Shown in pieces: positions 48,566-55,158 of a DNA stretch of 55,158 bases. Under the pieces are notes generated by a model that had not been told where the DNA came from, did not search any database, and saw only the letters and a list, made by a program, of their open reading frames with translations. The position numbers and the translations under genes are program-made. The DNA comes from Flavobacteriales bacterium (GTDB taxonomy: Bacteria > Bacteroidota > Bacteroidia > Flavobacteriales_E > Vicingaceae), in the NCBI GenBank assembly GCA_002706365.1, contig PALM01000013.1, positions 1 to 55,158 on the forward strand, written 5' to 3'. Every line of letters starts with the position of its first letter. The stretch's first letter is position 1.

Positions 48566-48708
48566 TTAAAGGTTATTGTTTTCTCGTTCTATGAGATAAG
48601 TCGATCCGTCAAAAAAGATGGAATGACTTAGAATTTTTTTACTGAGTTCTAAAGATAGTTATTGATTTTCAAGAATAAAATCTTCCCTAAGGAAAAGACG
48701 TAAATTGA

Positions 48709-49665
48709 CTAGGATTGTTCTCTTTTGAGCTTAGGATACCAGTGTTTGGCGGTTTCTGGATCAGATGGAGGAGGGGGGTCTTCCATATTCACTTCGGGGA
48801 ATAATTTGGTTTTGAAGCCTTCAAAATCCTTAGCCCATTCTTTGTGCTGATATACACAAACCGGCAGACAGATCGAACAGTAATTGTGCTTGGCGAAATA
48901 GGGGAAGCACTTTCCGGTATCAACCATATATCTATCGTTTCCCAGGTGATCCTTTCCAGCTTCAGGAGAGCGTTCATCGGGGATGGCATCGGCAGGACAA
49001 AAGTTTCTGCAGGCTTTGCATTTGTCACAAAAAGCGGCAATACCGGCATCAATGGGATGATCGATCGTGAGAGGCATATCGGTGATCACAGATCCCAAAC
49101 GAAAGAGCGGACCCATCTTTGGGTGGATGATGGAACCATGCCTGCCCAATTCTCCAAAGCCAGCTTTTAGAGCTAGAGGTATATGAAGCACATTACTATC
49201 GCCTATCGGATGCTCAACTCTGCAAGCGTATCCCAGACTGCGAATGTATTCTGCCAGTTGGATCACCACTTCACCTAAGGAAAAGTATACACGTAAACAT
49301 TCCACGGCAGAATCGTGGGAAGGGACTTCCTGGAATTTTCTCCACAGCATTCGCTGACCGACAACTATAGCATACTTCTCTTTTATTTCTCTGCCCTTGT
49401 AGATATCTGAAGGCTCTATTTCAGCTATACCTACTTCATCAGCGCCAAATTCGAATCCATGCTTTTTAACCACCTCAGATGCTTCTCCTTTTGAAGCGAA
49501 CTCTTTCTTAATTGGACTCACTTCTCCCTTGAATCGCTGATATTGATGCTTCTTGATGTCCTTCAACAATTGATCAACTTCAGCAATTCTAATTGTCCGC
49601 CCGCCAAGACTGGTATACCAGTCTTCCCATTGAAAAGCAGGAGGGGAGTTTTTAGCGCTGTGCAT
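48709..49665 (-). CDS. Double 4Fe-4S cluster protein, QueG/reductive dehalogenase-related
   Basis: The 318-residue protein has two iron-sulfur binding motifs near 215-280: CDKCKACRNFCP, then CSICLPVC. The fold region before them (LGYACRVEHPIGDSN, LKAGFGELGRHGSIIHPKMG) resembles the cobalamin-binding part of epoxyqueuosine reductase (QueG) and reductive dehalogenases. It lacks a Tat signal and the usual QueG length and C-terminal HEAT repeats, so it is probably a cytosolic relative with unknown substrate. It is oriented like katG, 158 nt upstream of it. Confidence 0.75.
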   Translation of the reverse strand: MHSAKNSPPAFQWEDWYTSLGGRTIRIAEVDQLLKDIKKHQYQRFKGEVSPIKKEFASKGEASEVVKKHGFEFGADEVGIAEIEPSDIYKGREIKEKYAIVVGQRMLWRKFQEVPSHDSAVECLRVYFSLGEVVIQLAEYIRSLGYACRVEHPIGDSNVLHIPLALKAGFGELGRHGSIIHPKMGPLFRLGSVITDMPLTIDHPIDAGIAAFCDKCKACRNFCPADAIPDERSPEAGKDHLGNDRYMVDTGKCFPYFAKHNYCSICLPVCVYQHKEWAKDFEGFKTKLFPEVNMEDPPPPSDPETAKHWYPKLKREQS

Positions 49666-49739
49666 TTGCTAACTAGATTGATTTCGAGAAAAAGCTTTCG
49701 ATTAAGATAGTGTTTTTTATGCTAGGAGCTAGGAGTAGG

Positions 49740-49818
49740 GCTGTACCACAGAGTTCCATGGAGTTCTCTCAGTGTTACTTTGAGTAAACTCTGCGAGACA
49801 CTGTGGTATAGCTTTTTT
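49740..49818. repeat. Long stem-loop between the Fe-S gene and aqpZ
   Basis: GCTGTACCACAG (49740-49751) pairs with CTGTGGTATAGC (49801-49812) over 12 bases, with an inner CAGAGTT/AACTCTG pairing. Six T residues follow on plus. Both flanking genes are on minus, so on that strand it has no T tract after it. It is more likely a dispersed repeat than the terminator of either gene. Confidence 0.6.
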
Positions 49819-49834
49819 CTTTGAGGAATCCTGA

Positions 49835-50512
49835 TCATTTTGAATCAAAAACCTTATATACCAATCCGGCGAGTATTGCTCCCAATATTGGAATTGCAAT
49901 GAACAACCAAAGTTGAGATACTGCCCAATCGCCAACGAAAACGGCCTGACTGATACTTCTGGCTGGATTTACTGAGGTGTTGGTTACCGGTATGCTGATC
50001 AGGTGAATCAGGGTTAAACCTAAACCGATGGCAATTCCGGCAAATCCTTTAGGCGCTCTGCTGTCGGTAGCTCCGAGAATAATGATCAGGAACATGAAGG
50101 TCATTACCAATTCTGTAACAATAGCTGCCGTCATGGAGTAGCCACCCGGAGAGTGCTCACCATAGCCATTGGCAGCAAAGGAACCGATCTCACTTCCGTT
50201 TCCGGTCATGATGATATAAAGCACTGCCGCAGCTGCTAAGCCACCTAAGACTTGAGAGACGATATAGGGGAGTACTTATTTGGCTGTGATTCTGCCACCT
50301 GCCCAAAGACCTATGGTTACAGCCGGATTCAAATGCGCTCCGGAAATATGACCAAGTGAATATGCTATAGTCAGGACGGTTAATCCAAATGCAATAGCCA
50401 CTCCAACGAGTCCAATACCCACTTCGGGGAAAGATGCAGCAAGCACTGCACTGCCGCAACCTCCCAGCACTAACCAGAAGGTGCCTAAAAATTCAGCAAG
50501 GTTCTTTTTCAT
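49835..50512 (-). pseudogene. aqpZ: Aquaporin Z-like channel interrupted by an in-frame TAA
   Basis: The reading frame runs 226 codons from [18 protein letters not shown] to the end, with both aquaporin signatures ([14 protein letters not shown] and [11 protein letters not shown]) and six membrane helices. One TAA (50276-50278) breaks it between GGRITAK and [12 protein letters not shown], where homologues usually have a charged residue such as Asp or Glu. A single base change from GAA would give this, with no frameshift. The gene would encode a water channel. It is either a recent pseudogene, a read-through case, or a sequence error. A start at 50533 would add seven residues. Confidence 0.85.
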
Positions 50513-50589
50513 CTTAATGTTTTTTGATTTCACTAAAGATAAAAAATACCATCACCATACAAAATGATTATTGTGAGGATGTATATGGG

Positions 50590-51306
50590 TTAAGCAAAAG
50601 GAAGTACAAAAACAGAAATGAGGAAATTCATAAATAGTTCTCCAGCTCGAGATAGCCAAAAGAAATCTGCAAAAAAGAAAATAGCAAATACTGTGATTAC
50701 AGGAATCAAATCCAATAGAATAGCTTTTTTGAATCTAAAGAAATCAAGTGTAAATAGCACTAAAGCAGGAAGAACTTGAATTCCTTTATTGAACAATTGA
50801 CTCTCTTGCAGCCCAAAGTCAAAGGAAATCCTAAATACTGCAGCGCCTATTAACATGATCATACAAGCTAGTATTAGTCTTTTATGATAAAAGGGCTTTT
50901 TTCGATAAACAAAAGCAAAGGCAAAGAATATATAAGCAGAAGTTAGCCTGAACACATTATGGCCTGCTGCATCTACAGAAGTTGTTCCCGCATAGACTTT
51001 ATAGATCGAAGGGAAGATTCCAGTTGGAATCATCAGGATCATTACCAATAAGCCGAATATACCTAGGGATCTGTGAAGATTGTAATTCTTGGATCGAATT
51101 AAGAATACTTGTAAAACATAGAATAATGTCCAGATAGAGAATATAATTCCATGAATGACAAGATGCATTGGCAGATCCTCTGAGCTATCAAAGAAACTTA
51201 ATAGATAAAATGAGGGCGCAAAGCCCCAGAAGACAGTAAGCAGGTACCATATGGCAGTTGCAGCAAAAAAGTTCTTCTCTGACATTAGTTTCAACCGATA
51301 CCCCAT
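50590..51306 (-). CDS. Conserved seven-helix membrane protein, unknown function
   Basis: The 238-residue protein has about seven hydrophobic helices. The stretch HLVIHGIIFSIWTLFYVLQ, followed by RSKNYNLHRSLG, resembles a widespread but uncharacterised membrane family with conserved histidines in helix 2 and the following loop. The histidines could suggest cofactor binding, but this is not shown. The start may be ATG 51306 or ATG 51285. The gene follows the aquaporin region on the same strand without an obvious operon link. Confidence 0.75.
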   Translation of the reverse strand: MGYRLKLMSEKNFFAATAIWYLLTVFWGFAPSFYLLSFFDSSEDLPMHLVIHGIIFSIWTLFYVLQVFLIRSKNYNLHRSLGIFGLLVMILMIPTGIFPSIYKVYAGTTSVDAAGHNVFRLTSAYIFFAFAFVYRKKPFYHKRLILACMIMLIGAAVFRISFDFGLQESQLFNKGIQVLPALVLFTLDFFRFKKAILLDLIPVITVFAIFFFADFFWLSRAGELFMNFLISVFVLPFA

Positions 51307-51458
51307 TGAAATGCGTATTAAAAAACGAAATATAGTGATTGAACCCTATTAATAGAAATATGCTATGAGGGCCTTAGTTTATAGTTCATACTCTTGATTC
51401 TATATTTTGCTTATCTCCATTTTATTTCTACCTTCATATGGCTCAAAATCAAACTATT

Positions 51459-52055
51459 ATGAAAAATCTACTAACAATAGTTGCCTTGTTATTGACAATT
51501 CAACTCTCGGCGCAGTCCGAAAATTCCGTTCCTAAATTCAGTCTCTCATTTAATCCGCTGGGCTTTGTGCAATTCGGTCCGATCGTCAATGCAGAGGTTG
51601 GTTTAAAATCAAATTTGGTGCTTAATGTGCATGCAAGATTTCCAACTATGGGGGTGCTCACCTATGCCGTTCAAGAAGATGATGATGGTTTGGATGAGTT
51701 ATCAGGTTCTGCCTTTGGTGCGGGATTGATCTATTTTATTGGAGAAAACAAAAGCAAACCTTATGTGGGTTTTTTGGTTGATTTTCAATCATTGACTTCA
51801 ACTTATGCTGTTGGAGAGCAATGGGAATGGACAGAAGAAAGTGATGCTACGATATTTATCTTCAACGGAGGATACCGATTCAATTTTTCAGATGGGATCT
51901 ATTTGAATACTGGAGTGTTCTTCGGAGCTGCAAGTTCTAAATGGGAGTGGGAGTATGAGAATCCAGGTTATGGTACTTCAGATACAGATCCACGTTCAGG
52001 AACGGATATGACACCATTTGGAATGTTTGAAGTAAGTATTGGGATAGCTTTGTAG
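51459..52055 (+). CDS. Outer-membrane beta-barrel protein, small
   Basis: The predicted 198-residue protein has a signal peptide (MKNLLTIVALLLTIQLSAQ) followed by a barrel-like sequence with alternating aromatic strands (FNPLGFVQFGPIVNAEVGL; GGYRFNFSDGIYLNTGVFFG). No family name is supported beyond outer-membrane barrel. ATG 51459 is chosen because the signal peptide starts there; ATG 51438 would add seven residues. A heptamer tandem repeat begins right after the stop. Confidence 0.75.
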   Translation: MKNLLTIVALLLTIQLSAQSENSVPKFSLSFNPLGFVQFGPIVNAEVGLKSNLVLNVHARFPTMGVLTYAVQEDDDGLDELSGSAFGAGLIYFIGENKSKPYVGFLVDFQSLTSTYAVGEQWEWTEESDATIFIFNGGYRFNFSDGIYLNTGVFFGAASSKWEWEYENPGYGTSDTDPRSGTDMTPFGMFEVSIGIAL

Positions 52056-52117
52056 AGTAAGGGGTAAGGAGTAAGGGGTAAGGAGTAAGGAGTAGGGAGT
52101 AAGGAGTAAGGAGTGAA
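52056..52117. repeat. AGTAAGG heptamer tandem repeat
   Basis: About nine 7-base units of (A/G)GTAAGG with single-base variants follow the barrel gene stop directly. A shorter run of the same motif is at about 53897-53920, and an inverse CCTTACT run is at about 18183-18195. Confidence 0.8.
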
Positions 52118-52144
52118 GTAGAGTTTAGTATCTTCAAAAATTAA

Positions 52145-52194
52145 TACATAGAAGTCTTATGTATAAGAAATATATGTATATTTGTCTTATGTAT
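52145..52194 (+). promoter_or_regulatory. Candidate promoter and operator of the padR gene
   Basis: TACATA-N7-TATGTA (52145-52163) is a perfect inverted repeat. GTCTTATGTAT occurs at 52154-52164 and again at 52184-52194, spaced 30 bases. TATATTTG (52177-52184) matches the -7 consensus and ends 5 nt before the ATG, so the transcript could be almost leaderless. PadR proteins often control their own operon; binding here is inferred. Confidence 0.45.
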
Positions 52195-52539
52195 TCAAAA
52201 GAAATTATCAAAGGAACTCTCAAGCCGATCATTCTCAAGCTATTACAAGAGAACAATCGCATGTATGGCTATGAGATCACGCAGTCTGTCAAGGAGCTCA
52301 CTGCAAACAAGATTCAGATCACAGAAGGAGCACTATATCCACTACTGCACAAATTAGAGGCAGAAGGGGTGGTCTTTACAGAGAAGGAGAATATTGGCAA
52401 ACGCATTAGAAAGTATTATGCATTGACTCCTAGAGGAAAAGAAAAAACTCAAGAATTAGTTGAGGAGTTCATCGATTTCATGAGCACGATGAAACACATT
52501 TTTGAACCCAATCTTAAGCCAGGATATGGCGCAGCTTGA
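52189..52539 (+). CDS. PadR family transcriptional regulator
   Basis: The 116-residue winged-helix regulator starts MYSKEIIKGTLKPIILKLL. The recognition region is NRMYGYEITQSVKEL, then QITEGALYPLLHKLEAEG. PadR proteins repress genes until a ligand is bound. ATG 52189 is preferred because the promoter-like box and repeats lie inside the longer frame that starts at 52159. It overlaps the next gene by 14 nt, which encodes a membrane protein that it probably controls. Confidence 0.88.
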   Translation: MYSKEIIKGTLKPIILKLLQENNRMYGYEITQSVKELTANKIQITEGALYPLLHKLEAEGVVFTEKENIGKRIRKYYALTPRGKEKTQELVEEFIDFMSTMKHIFEPNLKPGYGAA

Positions 52540-53233
52540 ACAGAATCAGGTGGATTCAATTTACGATTTGTTGCTGGATCATGGACTCAGTTATGAATCT
52601 CTTCAATTAGACTTGCTCGACCATATCTGTTGTATGGTGGAACAAAAAATGGACAATGGTTTGGAATTCGATGAATCCCTTTCATTGTCCACTCAAGAAT
52701 TTGGTCTCTCGCAATTGTCGGAAATCCAGGAGGCCACATTCCATTTATTAACCTTAAAATTAAACAAAATGAAAAAAGTTGTTGGCATAATTGCCATTCT
52801 AACTGCAGCATGTGTAATGCTGGGTATTACTTTTAAAATTGGGCACTATCTTGGAGCCGGAGTGCTATTGTTCACTGGTTTCATTTTAGCTGCTTTCTTT
52901 GTATTTCCATCAATGATGTTCTTTGACTTAAAGAACAATTCTACCAATTTGCAAAAAGCTGCTACCGTAAGTGGTTACGTGGCTGGTATACTCTTGAGTT
53001 TGGCAACCCTAACTAAGTTCATGCATTGGCCTGGATTCTCATACCTATACTATGGGGGTTTGGCTGTATTGCTGTTGTTGTTCATGCCTCTGTATACCTT
53101 CAGAAGCTATAAGACACAAGAGAACAAGATTTTTGCTTTAGCGAAGTCAATGTTGATCATAGCCGGAGTAATGGTTATTTGGTTCTCATATAGAATGGTG
53201 GATTTCATGATCATTGAGATGGCTGCAAAATAG
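52526..53233 (+). CDS. Membrane protein encoded with PadR (HAAS-like N-terminus)
   Basis: The 235-residue protein starts with a soluble helical stretch (MAQLEQNQVDSIYDLLLDHG; DLLDHICCMVEQKMDNG), resembling the HAAS-type domains often encoded with PadR regulators. About five membrane helices follow. ATG 52526 lies inside the padR 3' end, so the two are coupled; ATG 52502 is also possible. The function is unknown; a sensor or effector of the PadR unit is inferred. Confidence 0.7.
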   Translation: MAQLEQNQVDSIYDLLLDHGLSYESLQLDLLDHICCMVEQKMDNGLEFDESLSLSTQEFGLSQLSEIQEATFHLLTLKLNKMKKVVGIIAILTAACVMLGITFKIGHYLGAGVLLFTGFILAAFFVFPSMMFFDLKNNSTNLQKAATVSGYVAGILLSLATLTKFMHWPGFSYLYYGGLAVLLLLFMPLYTFRSYKTQENKIFALAKSMLIIAGVMVIWFSYRMVDFMIIEMAAK

Positions 53234-53249
53234 AGCATCATCAAATAAT

Positions 53250-53277
53250 AAAAGGCCTTGCAATTGCAAGGCCTTTT
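53250..53277. terminator. Bidirectional terminator
   Basis: AAAAGGCCTTGC-AATT-GCAAGGCCTTTT is a near-perfect hairpin with A and T runs on both sides. It separates the PadR operon from the convergent secreted-protein gene. Confidence 0.92.
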
Positions 53278-53306
53278 TGTTGAAATTGTATTCGATTCTT
53301 CGGTCT

Positions 53307-53804
53307 CTATGAAAACTTCGATTCGATGTATTCTTTTAGTTTACCTTTCTTCTGTTGCTTAAGGAGTGTTTCCATATCAGAGTTCTTACCTAATTCTGAT
53401 TTGTTGCTTTTGTAAAATTCAATAGCATTCTCAGCGCCGGCTACAGCACATTCGATTTTATCACTGGCATAGTCGTTCTCCAAACTGTATTTTGTCCATC
53501 CGCTCATAAACGACATCAAACAATCCGGGCATTCAGCTGGAATAATTCCAGCTACCAATTCTATTGTAACGGTCGGACTGCCAGTCATCCACATCATCAA
53601 AAACCTATTGATCTCTTTTCGCTTATTAGCTTCCTCTTCAACAGGAGTGTTCAATAGCCAATTCGCACCATCAATGAAAAGCTGTTCGGTTTCTTTATAA
53701 TCTTCCGCATTTTCAAGTTTCAAATCTTTTGGGATATCAACTTCTTGGGCTATTAGGCCTAAACTTAGAAATAGTAGGCAGATCGTTGTAATTAGTTTAT
53801 TCAT
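53307..53804 (-). CDS. Secreted protein of unknown function
   Basis: The 165-residue protein has a signal peptide (MNKLITTICLLFLSLGLIAQ) and a helical mature part of about 145 residues. Two cysteines (AECPDC) form a possible CxxC near residues 90-95, and another follows near 118. No family is recognised. It stands alone between two terminator-like regions. Confidence 0.72.
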   Translation of the reverse strand: MNKLITTICLLFLSLGLIAQEVDIPKDLKLENAEDYKETEQLFIDGANWLLNTPVEEEANKRKEINRFLMMWMTGSPTVTIELVAGIIPAECPDCLMSFMSGWTKYSLENDYASDKIECAVAGAENAIEFYKSNKSELGKNSDMETLLKQQKKGKLKEYIESKFS

Positions 53805-54062
53805 AGCAATTGTTTTAGCAAGCTACAAGGGTCTAAACAGATTGTAACTTTTGGATTATTTTATGTTTGGAACTAAAGATAGCTATTTTCCGAGCTTGGA
53901 GTAAGGAGTAGGGAGTAAGGATGAAAGATTAAGGATTGTGAGTAGGTGTATAGGAGCAAATTAGCAAATTGTTCTTCTTCTTCTTCTGAACAAATGCCAT
54001 TTATAATTCACGATCCGCACATTCATCAGCATGGCAATACGCTATAGAAGAGGTACTAAGAA

Positions 54063-54860
54063 TTATTTTCTCTCGGCCAAATAATTGGTTGTGCTAAAGG
54101 CTTCATACATTTCACTATATCGACTAATTGGAAACAATCCATCTTTAACTATGCGATATAAATTGAAATTGTCTTTCAGCAAGTAATAGAAATCTTGGAA
54201 ATATGTTCTCGAATCTATGTTACAACCACCGAATTCAAACTGGATGAAATCGATACTGGCTGAACGAAGCATTTTAGCTGCTCCTTCCAAAACCTTTAGT
54301 TCATGGCCTTCAACATCTAGTTTTAAAAAGTGAATATGTGATATCTTATTTTCATCACAAAATGAGTCCAATGTGCTAATTACAATATCCTCGCTTTGAT
54401 TCATATCAATGTTAATGTGATCAAGATTCCTTTTGTAAACACTCGCCAATCCAGATCCTTCTGTATTGGTATAAAGAGTTTGTTTTGATTGCTCATTTCC
54501 CAGTCCGAAGTTGTGAGGTACTATATTATTTAGATCTCCAACATTGCTTTGTAATTTATCAAAGGTTCTTTTGCTGGGTTCAAATGCATGGATCATTGCT
54601 TTTTCTCCAATATGTTTATTCAAAAGAATTGAATAGTGTCCAACATTTGCACCAACATCAAAGATCATGAGGTCATCTACTCCATCAAATTGCTTATTGA
54701 TATACCTTATTGCATTTTCTTCACCACTTTCATCGTTGAAGCTTCCCTTACCTATGTTCATCCCTATTAATGAAAGCTGGTTCAGCGATTCAAAAAATGG
54801 CTGAAATGATTTCTTACCATTGAATGGAGATAAAATCTTTGCGATTATTCTTATGATCAT
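54063..54860 (-). CDS. FkbM family methyltransferase
   Basis: The 265-residue protein has an S-adenosylmethionine-binding motif I (MIFDVGANVGHYSILL, about 63-78) and the FkbM block FLKLDVEGHELKVLEGA (about 178-194). FkbM enzymes O-methylate sugars or secondary metabolites. No glycan cluster is seen in this window, but the gene may belong to one beyond the right edge. The N-terminal 60 residues are less conserved. It has its own promoter region upstream. Confidence 0.9.
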   Translation of the reverse strand: MIIRIIAKILSPFNGKKSFQPFFESLNQLSLIGMNIGKGSFNDESGEENAIRYINKQFDGVDDLMIFDVGANVGHYSILLNKHIGEKAMIHAFEPSKRTFDKLQSNVGDLNNIVPHNFGLGNEQSKQTLYTNTEGSGLASVYKRNLDHINIDMNQSEDIVISTLDSFCDENKISHIHFLKLDVEGHELKVLEGAAKMLRSASIDFIQFEFGGCNIDSRTYFQDFYYLLKDNFNLYRIVKDGLFPISRYSEMYEAFSTTNYLAERK

Positions 54861-55158
54861 GGAAATGGTCTATTGTTTGGAGTATAGTTCTAATCTCCTG
54901 CAAAAGTCTAAACTAATATTGGTTTAGCGCATTTTAGTTTGAGTTTTTAACTCATTGATCTATGCTTAGCCTTATGATGATTGAATTGGAAGCGAAAGAT
55001 AGTCATTAAGGATCAAGGACGAACCTGCCTGCCTGCCGGCCGGGATCGAAGACCAATGATGCGCTTGCCTGATTAGTGTTGACCGTTTTAGGTTACTAAT
55101 TCATTGTTAAAGATAGTGATGATCTTTCTGGAATTAATTCCAGAAAGACTTCTTTCGA
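54861..55158. other. Right-end intergenic stretch with palindrome
   Basis: No gene is seen. A GC-rich CCTG repeat ending in CCGGCCGG lies at about 55023-55045, related to that at 18141. At 55123-55148 TCTTTCTGGAATT is followed by its exact reverse complement, giving a perfect 26-base palindrome. This may be a terminator of a gene beyond the window, but no T tract is seen on either side. Confidence 0.6.

Noticed and set aside
50190-50459. Frame of 89 codons over the aquaporin region
   Set aside because: It is an out-of-frame reading of the broken aquaporin gene; the aquaporin motifs lie in another frame.

Overview
The window is a stretch of a Bacteroidota chromosome, probably from a marine or otherwise aquatic, aerobic gliding-type bacterium (Flavobacteriales, Cytophagales or a neighbouring order; the exact order cannot be fixed from this sequence). 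The evidence is a short 287-residue primary sigma factor, two secreted proteins with type IX secretion (T9SS, type A) C-terminal sorting domains, a bacillithiol gene (bshA), a fused GH3/serine-hydrolase gene, the mutL-rhomboid-rhomboid arrangement, SPOR and TSP3 envelope proteins, and scarce Shine-Dalgarno sequences with occasional TAnnTTTG promoter-like boxes.

Layout. 1-592: the 3' end of a 23S rRNA gene, 5S rRNA and a terminator. 1007-3941: a UbiD-type decarboxylase overlapping an Omp85-like barrel gene. 3999-9640 (minus): an envelope block of two SPOR proteins, a C-terminal processing protease and a DUF1573 protein. 9883-12678 (minus): an NhaC-type antiporter, an rRNA pseudouridine synthase and pterin dehydratase. 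12789-18038 (plus): htpG, a lemA-TPM-TPM operon and a PrsW-type membrane protease. 18327-20829: rpoD, a hypothetical protein, a TerB-DnaJ protein and a small secreted protein. 20917-25760: three rhomboid proteases and mutL. 25887-30031: a GH3/serine hydrolase coupled to bshA. 30080-30640: tRNA-Arg followed by three tandem copies of a structured repeat. 30768-38622 (minus): a large LamG protein and a BNR/sortilin-like protein, both T9SS cargo. 38811-46169 (minus): a set of envelope proteins with a CRTAC1/FG-GAP protein, vanadium haloperoxidase, arylsulfotransferase-like protein and a coiled-coil protein. 46379-49665 (minus): katG and a double 4Fe-4S protein. 49835-50512: an aquaporin gene broken by an in-frame TAA. 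50590-54860: small membrane and envelope genes, a PadR/HAAS-like pair and an FkbM methyltransferase.

There is no prophage, CRISPR array, transposase or classical defence island. Most of the window is ordinary housekeeping and envelope biology. The unusual material is in the repeats. Three tandem copies (period about 147 bp) downstream of tRNA-Arg have hairpins whose sequence changes while pairing is kept. A composite of two intergenic repeat motifs lies in frame inside the mutL linker. Several dispersed stem-loop families recur between genes and in at least one case form a terminator.
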